39,614 nucleotides of DNA from NCBI GenBank assembly GCA_017550385.1, contig JAFZPJ010000028.1:1-39614 (forward strand). The letters are read 5' to 3'. Source of the DNA: Clostridiales bacterium (GTDB lineage: Bacteria > Bacillota > Clostridia > Saccharofermentanales > Saccharofermentanaceae). Shown here piece after piece: positions 1-7,350 of this stretch; position 1 is the stretch's first letter; each line of letters opens with the position of its first letter. The translations under genes were made by a program, and so were the position numbers. A model generated the notes under the pieces. It was not told the DNA's origin and made no database searches. It was given only the letters and a program-made list of their open reading frames with translations.

Positions 1-1
1 C

Positions 2-526
2 TCCACATATCCGGGCGGATACAAGGAGAACGCAGGTATCTTCACGCACAACAACGCATGGATCATCTGCGCTGAGGCTTATGCAGGAAGAGGAGAGAAG
101 GCTTTCGAGTACTATTCGAAGATCGCTCCTGCTTTCACTGAAGAGACTTCCGACATCCACAAGACAGAACCGTATGTATACGGTCAGATGATCGGCGGTA
201 AGGATGCACAGAACTTCGGTCAGGGCAAGAACTCCTGGCTCACAGGTACTGCTGCATGGAACATGGTCGCTATCTCCCAGTACATCCTCGGCGTTAAGCC
301 TGAGTTCGACGGTCTGAGAGTAGATCCTTCCATCCCTTCAGCTTGGGACGGTTTCACGGCTTCACGTCAGTTCAGAGGCGACACATACGAGATCACGATC
401 AAGAACCCCGATCACGTATGCAAGGGCGTTAAGAGCCTCACGGTCGACGGCCAGGCAGTAGAAGGCTGCATCGTACCGGTTAGCGGCGACGGACAGACAC
501 ACAAGGTAGAGGTAATCCTCGGCTGA
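2..526 (+). CDS. Cellobiose phosphorylase, C-terminal part (GH94), cut by window edge
   Basis: The reading frame is open from base 2, so the gene enters from the left and only about the last 174 residues are present. It should be a cytoplasmic GH94 enzyme that phosphorolyses cellobiose to glucose-1-phosphate and glucose. The visible part carries the conserved end of the catalytic domain: [12 protein letters not shown], then [32 protein letters not shown] and the closing jelly-roll region with [13 protein letters not shown] and FRGDTYEI. These match cellobiose phosphorylases better than chitobiose or cellodextrin enzymes. A terminator follows directly, so this is the last gene of its transcript. 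The cellodextrin phosphorylase downstream suggests a shared role in intracellular cellodextrin use. The exact substrate is inferred from similarity and the neighbour. Confidence 0.9.
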   Translation, partial: STYPGGYKENAGIFTHNNAWIICAEAYAGRGEKAFEYYSKIAPAFTEETSDIHKTEPYVYGQMIGGKDAQNFGQGKNSWLTGTAAWNMVAISQYILGVKPEFDGLRVDPSIPSAWDGFTASRQFRGDTYEITIKNPDHVCKGVKSLTVDGQAVEGCIVPVSGDGQTHKVEVILG

Positions 527-564
527 GAATTGTCATAACTCCCGACTAATTATTAAATTAATGC

Positions 565-613
565 GAAACCCCGCTTTCATCTTTTGAACAGCGGGGTTTC
601 TTGCTATAATTTT
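565..613 (+). terminator. Intrinsic terminator after cellobiose phosphorylase
   Basis: A perfect 11-base inverted repeat, gaaaccccgct at 565-575 and agcggggtttc at 590-600, encloses a 14-base loop. A T-rich but interrupted tract (ttgctataatttt) follows, so the hairpin is strong and the U-tract modest. The position just after the stop codon at 524-526 fits transcription termination. Confidence 0.8.
584..610 (+). promoter_or_regulatory. Probable sigma-A promoter for the cellodextrin phosphorylase
   Basis: An extended -10 element, TG-c-TATAAT, lies at 602-610. A candidate -35, TTGAAC at 584-589, is only 15 bases upstream and sits in the terminator loop, so the extended -10 probably carries most of the signal. 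Transcription would start near 617, giving a leader of about 35 bases before the start codon at 652. Confidence 0.6.
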
Positions 614-651
614 ACTGTTTATTATTTCCAATAATGGGAGGATGTGGCTTC

Positions 652-3645
652 ATGGGTTACAGAGGTGAGAAAGCAAGAGAAGTGCAGCGTACTGCTGCGG
701 AGCTCCTCGTAGAGAAGTTCGGAGGCAAGGTAGAGTTCAAGGGCGGCATGTCTGCCCAGTATGTGGCTTTCGGTACGAAGCCCGTAGTAATCGGCGTTAC
801 CGGTCTCAAGTTCGATTCTCCGCTCGTAAGCGTTATGGCGGGAGACGACAGACTCTATAAGGCATTTACCACGCTTGCATCCAAGAACAAGAGCATCTGC
901 ATCGTTGCAGGCGAAGAGCCCGTGATCTATGTCGAGCTCGAAGGCGAGGTCGAGATCCTCGAAGCAGGAGACAAGATCCTGGGTGCAGTAGCTGAGCTCA
1001 TCAAGGCATCAGAGCTTTGGGGCGGAAGACTCACGGGATCAGGCGATCTCATCTGCGATCCTTCTTCACCCGCACCGGGCCCTCACTACTATACAAACAT
1101 GTTCCTCGGCAACAGGATCGGATTCGACAGACCTCTGCAGTCCACACCCAAGAGCTGCGTAGACAGACTGGGCGGCGGTTCGTTCAGAGCACATGCCGAT
1201 ACACAGGTTCTTGCAACACGCTGGGACTACCTGCCTGAGGAGAACGGTTTCCCCGCTAACAGACAGTTCTATATCGTAGAGAACGGCAAGAAGATCTTCT
1301 GGTCCGGTGCTGCCATCGCAGAAGGACTTGAGTCCGTACGCACCATACATTCACAGAACCGCACGACGATCACTTATGATCTCGACTGCGGTCTCAAGAT
1401 CAAGAGAATTATCTTCATCGTACCCCAGCACGAGGGTCTCCCTCTCGCTACGGAGGCACAGATGATCGAGGTCGTTAACGACGGTTCTGAGGATAAGGAT
1501 CTCAGGATCGTCTGCACGGGCATGTTCGGTACAAGAGAGACACACGCTCTGTCCGAAGACGTCATCTTCACGACGGTAGTACAGCAGTCCGAAGTCTTCT
1601 ATAACGAGGACGGCGAGCTCCGTGCGGTAAGCTTCAATCCTAATCCGAAGTGGACAAAGAACAACATCAGATTTGCTACTCTCATCGCACATACTGATGA
1701 TGGCGCAGTATATCCTGATGAGTACTGTGCCAGATACGGTGACTTCGTAGGTTCCGGCACGCTCGAGAACCCTGAGTTCATCGCACCTCTCGCATGCAGG
1801 GCTTCACGTAAGGGCCCCGGCTTCTTCGCACTCTCCGCTCCGTTCTCCGTTAAGGCAGGCGGTTCCGTAAGAGTCGACAGCTTCACATGCCTTTCTTCCG
1901 ATGCGGTCAACAAGGATTTCGTCATCGAGGAGACACCTGCTGTCGAGATGGAAGCCATCTGCAATTACTACAAGGATCCTGCAAAGCTCGAAGAAGATCT
2001 CCAGACAGTTATCGACTTCACAAAGCAATACGCTTCTTATATGCAGATCGACGGCGATGACAAGGACTTCACCGCTTATGTAAACAACAACCTTCCGTTC
2101 CAGGTCTTCTATCAGACATTCGTATCGAGATCGCTCGACTGGACACAGAAGGGTTACCGTGAGATCGGATTCAGAGAGATCCAGGATATCTATGCTTCGA
2201 TGTATTACTTCGCAGGCATGGGCAAGACATCCTTCATCAAGGAGATGCTCGCAGGCTGGATCGAGAACGTATATGAAGACGGTTATACGAACCACAACTT
2301 CTACTGGATCGGCAAGGAACCCGGCTGGTGGTCTGATGACGGACTCTGGCTCCTCCAGGCTCTCGACCGCTACCTCGGACTCACCGGCGATTATGCATTC
2401 CTCGATCAGGAATTCGTAATGGCAGGCACAAAGAAGACACTTACTGATGAGGGCGTTAAGAGACCTCTGCGCGAGACGATCAAGGCCATCATCACATACA
2501 GCTGCAAGATCTCCGTTGGTAAGCACGGCATTCCGCTCATCGACAGAGCTGACTGGAACGACTGCCTCAGAGTAGATCCCGATTCCATCTCAGGCGAAGA
2601 CAAGATCGCGAAGTACAAGGAGCAGCTCGCGGCAAAGGGCAAGAGCTACGGCGAAGTTCCTTTCGAGTCCGAGTACACAGAGTCCGTTATGAACGGTTTC
2701 CTCCTCAAGGTCGCTATCGATGCGGCTAAGGGTATGTTCGACAAGGTCGGCGACAGCGCATATGCTTCTGAGCTCGCAGGCATGTCCGAGACTCTCGCTG
2801 CATCCCTGCGTGAGAACTGCTGGAAGGGCGACTTCTTCTGCCGTGTCCTCTTCAACAGAGAAAACAAGCCCGAGCTCAAGTATCTCGGTGCAGAAGGCGA
2901 CGGTCTTGCACTCGAAGAAGGCCATCCCGGCGCATACTTCCTGAACAGCTTCTCGTGGTCACTCCTTGCAGAAGTTGCTGACGAGCAGCAGATCTCCACT
3001 ATGCTCGATTCACTCGATAAGTATCTTAAGTCACCTTACGGATTCAGACTCTGCTCGACAGTTGATTATCCGAAGATCGCACCCAAGATCGACGTTGCCC
3101 TCTACTATCCGGGCGACAGAGAGAACGGCGGCGTATTCAAGCATGCAAACATGATGGCATGTTCTGCCATGCTCAAGGCTGCAAAGACAGTTAAGGACGA
3201 GGCACTTGCTAAGCGTCTTGCAGAGACGGCTTACTGGATCATCGACATGATCGTTCCTTTCCGCACTCTCAAGGCTCCGTTCACAGTATGCGGCAACCCC
3301 AGGTGGTGCACGCAGTACAACAACTCCGATTCGGGCGAGAACATCGGACCTACGCTCTCCGGCACATCGACATGGCTCCTCCTGTCGCTGTTCCAGTGCT
3401 TCGGCGTTGAGTTCACATCAGACTATCTGAAGTGCGAGCCGATCCTCAGGGAAGGCGAGACGAAGCTCGACATCAAGGTCAAGAGCGTCGCTGCAGAATA
3501 CGATATCCATATAACAAAGCCCGAGGGCTTCAGAAGAGCTCAGGACGGCGTTAAGATCACAGCTGACGGCAACCCGGTAGAAGGTACGGGCATCCCCGTA
3601 TTCACTGACGGACAGGCTCATGACATCAGTGTTGTTTTTGACTAA
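652..3645 (+). CDS. Cellodextrin phosphorylase (GH94)
   Basis: This cytoplasmic enzyme should phosphorolyse cellodextrins to glucose-1-phosphate and a shortened chain. The predicted 997 residues are close to the 984 or so of clostridial cellodextrin phosphorylases. Recognisable blocks occur along the protein: LLVEKFGGK near the N-terminus, SPAPGPHYYTNMFLGNRIGF, TPKSCVDRLGGGSFRAH, ENGFPANRQFY, QKGYREIGFREIQD and the ADWNDC motif at residues 633-638, which contains the general-acid aspartate region of GH94. YYPGDRENGGVFKHA and SGENIGPTLSGT follow near the end. I place the start at ATG 652, because GGGAGG at 636-641 is a good ribosome binding site 10 bases upstream. An in-frame ATG at 634 overlaps that site and is unlikely. 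hprK begins 13 bases after the stop. Confidence 0.92.
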   Translation: MGYRGEKAREVQRTAAELLVEKFGGKVEFKGGMSAQYVAFGTKPVVIGVTGLKFDSPLVSVMAGDDRLYKAFTTLASKNKSICIVAGEEPVIYVELEGEVEILEAGDKILGAVAELIKASELWGGRLTGSGDLICDPSSPAPGPHYYTNMFLGNRIGFDRPLQSTPKSCVDRLGGGSFRAHADTQVLATRWDYLPEENGFPANRQFYIVENGKKIFWSGAAIAEGLESVRTIHSQNRTTITYDLDCGLKIKRIIFIVPQHEGLPLATEAQMIEVVNDGSEDKDLRIVCTGMFGTRETHALSEDVIFTTVVQQSEVFYNEDGELRAVSFNPNPKWTKNNIRFATLIAHTDDGAVYPDEYCARYGDFVGSGTLENPEFIAPLACRASRKGPGFFALSAPFSVKAGGSVRVDSFTCLSSDAVNKDFVIEETPAVEMEAICNYYKDPAKLEEDLQTVIDFTKQYASYMQIDGDDKDFTAYVNNNLPFQVFYQTFVSRSLDWTQKGYREIGFREIQDIYASMYYFAGMGKTSFIKEMLAGWIENVYEDGYTNHNFYWIGKEPGWWSDDGLWLLQALDRYLGLTGDYAFLDQEFVMAGTKKTLTDEGVKRPLRETIKAIITYSCKISVGKHGIPLIDRADWNDCLRVDPDSISGEDKIAKYKEQLAAKGKSYGEVPFESEYTESVMNGFLLKVAIDAAKGMFDKVGDSAYASELAGMSETLAASLRENCWKGDFFCRVLFNRENKPELKYLGAEGDGLALEEGHPGAYFLNSFSWSLLAEVADEQQISTMLDSLDKYLKSPYGFRLCSTVDYPKIAPKIDVALYYPGDRENGGVFKHANMMACSAMLKAAKTVKDEALAKRLAETAYWIIDMIVPFRTLKAPFTVCGNPRWCTQYNNSDSGENIGPTLSGTSTWLLLSLFQCFGVEFTSDYLKCEPILREGETKLDIKVKSVAAEYDIHITKPEGFRRAQDGVKITADGNPVEGTGIPVFTDGQAHDISVVFD

Positions 3646-3658
3646 GGAAGTGATATAA

Positions 3659-4591
3659 GTGCCCTTTACAAGCGTTTTCCTTTCCGAGATAGTCAAAGAG
3701 TTCAATCTGGAGATCGTCTACGATTCCGGAGACATCGAAGAGCGCAGGCTGCTGGTGGCAGATGCCACCAGACCGGGCCTTCAGCTCGCCGGATACTATG
3801 ACCATTTTGGTCCCGACAGAATCCAGATCATCGGCAACATGGAGCACGCTTATCTGGATCATCTGAGTCCGGAAGAGAGACTGGCTTCGGTCTCAGCGCT
3901 GTTCGAGAAGCAGATCCCTGCGCTCGTTATCACGCGTAACCACAAGATCCATACGGAGATCCTGGAGGCGGCACAGAAGTACAAGACTCCTATCCTGCGT
4001 ACTGATCAGGCTACTTCGGACTTCGTATCCGAGCTGGTTAAATATCTCCGTGTCGAGCTTGCTCCGCGTGTATCGATGCACGGCGTTCTCGTCGAGGTCT
4101 ACGGTGAAGGTATCCTCATCCTTGGAGAATCAGGCGTAGGTAAATCCGAGACGGCCTTGGAGATCGTAAAGCGAGGCAACAGACTTATCGCCGACGACCA
4201 GATCGAGATCCGTAAGGTATCGGAGACGACTCTCGTCGGACGCGCACCTGACGTCATCAAGCATCTCATCGAGATCAGGGGCATCGGCATCCTGGACGTT
4301 AAGGAACTCTACGGCGTATCCTCGGTCAAGCCTCAGGAGGCAATAGACTTCGTCATCAACCTCGAGCTCTGGGATGAGAAGAAGACATACGACAGACTCG
4401 GATTAGGCGATGAGACGACAGATATCTTAGGCATCAAGGTGCCCTCGGTAACCATCCCCGTAGGACCCGGTAGAAACCTTGCGATTATCGTTGAAGCAGC
4501 TGCGATCAACTACCGTGTCAAGAAGATGGGTTATAACGCAGCGCAGGATCTCGTATCCCGCGTGTTCCCGGGGAAGAATACAGATGTCTGA
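3659..4591 (+). CDS. hprK: HPr kinase/phosphorylase
   Basis: This bifunctional enzyme phosphorylates and dephosphorylates a serine of HPr and so drives carbon catabolite control with CcpA in Bacillota. The 310-residue length is normal. The N-terminal domain has RPGLQLAGYYDHF; the C-terminal kinase domain has the Walker A motif GESGVGKS (residues 156-163), the conserved His141 just upstream, and the family signature IEIRGIGILDV (204-214). The start is GTG at 3659, with AAGGAAG at 3644-3650 as ribosome binding site, partly adjoining the stop codon of the phosphorylase gene. There is no terminator between the two, so read-through from the cellodextrin gene is likely. The end overlaps murB by 8 bases. 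Confidence 0.97.
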   Translation: MPFTSVFLSEIVKEFNLEIVYDSGDIEERRLLVADATRPGLQLAGYYDHFGPDRIQIIGNMEHAYLDHLSPEERLASVSALFEKQIPALVITRNHKIHTEILEAAQKYKTPILRTDQATSDFVSELVKYLRVELAPRVSMHGVLVEVYGEGILILGESGVGKSETALEIVKRGNRLIADDQIEIRKVSETTLVGRAPDVIKHLIEIRGIGILDVKELYGVSSVKPQEAIDFVINLELWDEKKTYDRLGLGDETTDILGIKVPSVTIPVGPGRNLAIIVEAAAINYRVKKMGYNAAQDLVSRVFPGKNTDV

Positions 4592-5483
4592 TCCGGCCAT
4601 ACAAAGAGACGTTATCTTAAAGCCGTACACCACGTTCAAATGCGGAGGACCGGCTAAATATTTTGCCGAGCCTTCTTCGGAAGAAGAGCTCGTCAGCCTG
4701 CTCGCATTCGCAAAAGAGAACGGACTCGAGACATTCATATTGGGCCTCGGTTCCAACATCCTCGTATCCGATGAAGGATTCGACGGTCTTGTCATCAGGA
4801 TCGGTAAGAACATGGGCGGAGTCTCCGTTGAAGAAGATGATACCGGTGCGGTAATTACCGCAGGTGCGGGAGCGCCGCTCTCGCTTCTCGGCAACACTGC
4901 CGTCAAGCACGGCCTTGAAGGTGCCGAGTTCTGCTGCGGCATACCCGGCAGCGTCGGAGGCGCGGTGTACATGAACGCAGGCGCTTACGGCAGGGAGATC
5001 AAGGACATTGCAGTATCTGTTACCTGCCTGGATGACGGCGTCGTTAAGACGGTCAGTGCGGAAGAATGCGCTTTCGGTTACAGGACGAGCGCTTTCGAGA
5101 AGGAAGAAGACAAGAGGATAATATTAGGTCTTAAGGTCAGGCTGACAAGAGGCGACCCGGATAAGATCTTATCGTATGTGGAAGAACTCAAGACCAAGAG
5201 GACGACGAGCCAGCCGCTCGATGTTCCTAGTGCGGGTTCGACGTTCAAGAGACCGGAAGGATATTTTGCAGGCAAGCTCATAGACGATTCGGGCCTCAGA
5301 GGATTCAAGTTAGATGAATCCGGCGCGCAGGTATCGCCCAAGCATTGCGGGTTCGTCGTTAACAACGGAGGCACTGCAAGCGCATCGGATGTCATGAGGC
5401 TGATAAAGCACGTGCAGGATACGGTTCTTGAGAAGCAGGGCGTGAAGATAGAGCCCGAAGTAAGATTAATAGGAAAGTTCTAA
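4584..5483 (+). CDS. murB: UDP-N-acetylenolpyruvoylglucosamine reductase
   Basis: MurB is the FAD- and NADPH-dependent reductase that makes UDP-N-acetylmuramate in peptidoglycan synthesis. The 299-residue protein shows YTTFKCGGPAKYF (residues 15-27), the FAD-binding LGLGSNILVSDEGF (53-66), GIPGSVGGAVYMNAGAYG (119-136), FGYRTSAF (164-171), the catalytic-serine block SAGSTFKRP (216-224) and a final PEVRLIG with its conserved glutamate. The reading frame is open further upstream to 4479, but that region lies inside hprK. ATG 4584 is preferred because GGGGAAG at 4570-4576 precedes it at good spacing and the protein then starts as family members do. It overlaps hprK by 8 bases, so translational coupling is likely. 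Confidence 0.96.
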   Translation: MSDPAIQRDVILKPYTTFKCGGPAKYFAEPSSEEELVSLLAFAKENGLETFILGLGSNILVSDEGFDGLVIRIGKNMGGVSVEEDDTGAVITAGAGAPLSLLGNTAVKHGLEGAEFCCGIPGSVGGAVYMNAGAYGREIKDIAVSVTCLDDGVVKTVSAEECAFGYRTSAFEKEEDKRIILGLKVRLTRGDPDKILSYVEELKTKRTTSQPLDVPSAGSTFKRPEGYFAGKLIDDSGLRGFKLDESGAQVSPKHCGFVVNNGGTASASDVMRLIKHVQDTVLEKQGVKIEPEVRLIGKF

Positions 5484-5504
5484 CGGGGAGAAAGGAGTAA
5501 GGTC

Positions 5505-6404
5505 ATGGAAATCGTTTTTGTGACCGGAATGAGCGGGGCCGGCAAGAGCCAGGCCGTGGATTATCTTGAAGACAGAGGGTATTTCTGCATGGACAACGTA
5601 CCGCCGTATGTCCTTCCTGATATCGTATCGAGTTTTGTTAAGAGCACCGGAACCGAAGAGTTCGGAATAGAGAAACTGGCATTCGTCGTGGACATCAGAT
5701 CGCAGGAATTTTTAGACGGCTTCGAAGATGCGCTGAACAGGATAGAAGAGAACGTCGGATGCCCGTATAAGATCATATTCCTCGAGGCTTCCGATAATGT
5801 GCTCATAAGCAGATACCAGCAGACCAGACGTAAGCACCCTCTCGCTGAGAACGCTTCCCTTACGGATGCGATAGCAGAGGAGCGCAAGAGACTCGAGAAC
5901 ATTAGAACGATGGCAACGGGCGTAATCGATACGTCTTTCCTTACACCTGCAAAGCTTCAGCAGGTTTTGAACGAGATGCTGGCGGGCGATGACGGGGAAG
6001 GAATGACCGTGTTCGTCGAGAGCTTCGGATTCAAGTACGGCGTGCCCGTAGACTGCGATTATGTCTTTGACGCCAGGTTCATTCCCAATCCTTACTATGT
6101 GCCGGAACTGAGGAATCTCACCGGCCGAGACAAGGAGATCGGAGATTATCTCGAGACATTCGAGCAGACGGACGGATTCGTATCGAAGATGGCGGATCTG
6201 ATCGAATACACGATCCCGGGCTTCATCCGCGAAGGCAAAGGAAGGCTCCATGTGGGCATAGGATGCACGGGCGGAAGGCACAGATCGGTGTACTTCGCAG
6301 AGAGGCTCTGCAAGGTGTTTGTCGGCAAGGGCATCAAAGCGACCGTCCGCCACAGGGACGTGGATAAGGAAGCTTCCAGATACATGAAGAAGGCGGAAAG
6401 CTGA
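5505..6404 (+). CDS. rapZ: RapZ/YvcJ-family nucleotide-binding protein
   Basis: This is a P-loop ATP/GTP-binding protein of the RapZ (YvcJ) family. In Escherichia coli RapZ is an RNase E adaptor that controls glucosamine-6-phosphate synthase through small RNAs; the role in Bacillota is less clear and has been tied to cell envelope and competence phenotypes. The 299-residue protein starts with the Walker A motif GMSGAGKS (residues 8-15), followed by RGYFCMDNVPP. The C-terminal half has FGFKYGVPVDCDYVFD (174-189), PNPYYVPELRNLTG and CTGGRHRS (254-261), all typical. The start has a purine-rich ribosome binding site (aaggagtaagg). It lies between murB and whiA as in many Bacillota and its stop overlaps the whiA start. 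Confidence 0.95.
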   Translation: MEIVFVTGMSGAGKSQAVDYLEDRGYFCMDNVPPYVLPDIVSSFVKSTGTEEFGIEKLAFVVDIRSQEFLDGFEDALNRIEENVGCPYKIIFLEASDNVLISRYQQTRRKHPLAENASLTDAIAEERKRLENIRTMATGVIDTSFLTPAKLQQVLNEMLAGDDGEGMTVFVESFGFKYGVPVDCDYVFDARFIPNPYYVPELRNLTGRDKEIGDYLETFEQTDGFVSKMADLIEYTIPGFIREGKGRLHVGIGCTGGRHRSVYFAERLCKVFVGKGIKATVRHRDVDKEASRYMKKAES

Positions 6405-7279
6405 TGGAAGAGGCCAGTTTCTCGGTCAAGATCAAGCTCGAGCTGTCACGTGCCAGACCTAAGACGATGAATGCGAGACAGGCGGTCATTGCAGGTCTGT
6501 TCTGCGCTGCTGCCAAAGCCGATACCGCAGAGCCGTCGCTGGAGATAAAGGTCATACCCGAGATAAGGGAGCATGTAGGTGCGCTCCTTAAGGATGAGGG
6601 GCTTGTTTTCGGGCTGGATAAGGAGAGGATATACGTCTCGGCGGAGTCGGGAGAGCTTTTTGCGAGGCTGTACGGACAGTGCTTCACGGAAGACGGACTG
6701 AAGTACCTTCCCGAGGATCACGTGTTCTCCGAAGGCTTCATGCGCGGGGTGTTCCTCGCTTCAGGTTATTGTTCAGATCCCGTCAAGAACTACCGCATAG
6801 AGTTCCATCTTGAGAATGCGGCCATCGTAAGGCTCTGCGAGGGAATGCTCGCCAGGTGGGACATAGAGCCCATACTCAAGGACAGGGACGGATTCACGGC
6901 GCTCTACTTCAAGACCGGCGATATGGTGTCTGACTTTATCGGACACGTCGGCGCGATCAATGCCATGCTCGAGTTCGAGAACATCAGGGCAGGCAAGACC
7001 GTATCCGGCGAAGTAGCCAGGGTAATGAACTGCGATAACGGCAATGCAAGGAGGCTCGCGGACGCCGCCGCTTCAAGGAATAACCTTATAAAGAAGTTAA
7101 TGAAGTCGCCCAAGGCGGCAAAACTAACGCCCGAGCTCAAACAGGCTGCCGAGATGGCATTGGGCAATCCCGGAGCATCCATAGCGGAGCTGGGCGAGAT
7201 GATGGACCCGCCGATAGGCAAATCAGGCATGAGCCACAGGCTTTCCAAGCTTACGGAGTTAGCAAAAACCCTTGATTGA
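6404..7279 (+). CDS. whiA: WhiA-family DNA-binding protein
   Basis: WhiA has an N-terminal LAGLIDADG-homing-endonuclease-like domain without nuclease function and a C-terminal helix-turn-helix. In Streptomyces it is a sporulation regulator; in Bacillus it affects cell division and chromosome segregation. The protein is 291 residues. The N-terminus FSVKIKLELSRAR corresponds to the usual WhiA opening, and the C-terminal HTH region with GNPGASIAELGEMM and IGKSGMSHRLSKL (about 253-283) is well conserved. It overlaps rapZ by one base (TGATG), so coupled translation is expected. The next gene's -35 element lies over the whiA stop codon, which suggests the hprK operon ends here without a visible terminator. 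Confidence 0.95.
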   Translation: MEEASFSVKIKLELSRARPKTMNARQAVIAGLFCAAAKADTAEPSLEIKVIPEIREHVGALLKDEGLVFGLDKERIYVSAESGELFARLYGQCFTEDGLKYLPEDHVFSEGFMRGVFLASGYCSDPVKNYRIEFHLENAAIVRLCEGMLARWDIEPILKDRDGFTALYFKTGDMVSDFIGHVGAINAMLEFENIRAGKTVSGEVARVMNCDNGNARRLADAAASRNNLIKKLMKSPKAAKLTPELKQAAEMALGNPGASIAELGEMMDPPIGKSGMSHRLSKLTELAKTLD

Positions 7280-7304
7280 GTTAATATGTCAGCCGTGTTA
7301 CAAT
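7276..7304 (+). promoter_or_regulatory. Sigma-A promoter for the beta-propeller gene
   Basis: TTGAGT at 7276-7281 and TACAAT at 7299-7304 are separated by 17 bases, and the -10 is extended (TG at 7296-7297). The -35 overlaps the whiA stop codon. Transcription would begin near 7311, leaving a leader of about 40 bases before the start codon at 7351. Confidence 0.7.
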
Positions 7305-7324
7305 AGGTCTTATTTTTTAAGCTT

Positions 7325-7350
7325 GGAGGGGGACCGTAAGGTCCGGGCTG
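7325..7350 (+). promoter_or_regulatory. Ribosome binding site separated from the start codon by a small hairpin
   Basis: GGAGGG at 7325-7330 is a strong Shine-Dalgarno sequence but lies 20 bases before the ATG at 7351. The intervening sequence contains a 5-bp hairpin, ggacc (7331-7335) and ggtcc (7340-7344), closed by a GTAA loop of the GNRA type. Folding it would bring the Shine-Dalgarno to about 6 bases from the start codon. Confidence 0.55.

Noticed and set aside
561-580. A possible CcpA cre site near the cellodextrin phosphorylase promoter
   Set aside because: The partial dyad tgcgaaa/gctttca does not have the spacing of the cre consensus and is explained by the terminator stem.
634-651. 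ATG 634 as the start of cellodextrin phosphorylase
   Set aside because: The codon overlaps the ribosome binding site that serves ATG 652, and the extra residues are not family-like.
1804-2526. A 240-codon minus-strand open frame inside the cellodextrin phosphorylase gene
   Set aside because: It lies opposite strongly conserved GH94 sequence, has no ribosome binding site of note and no known motif, so it is treated as a shadow.
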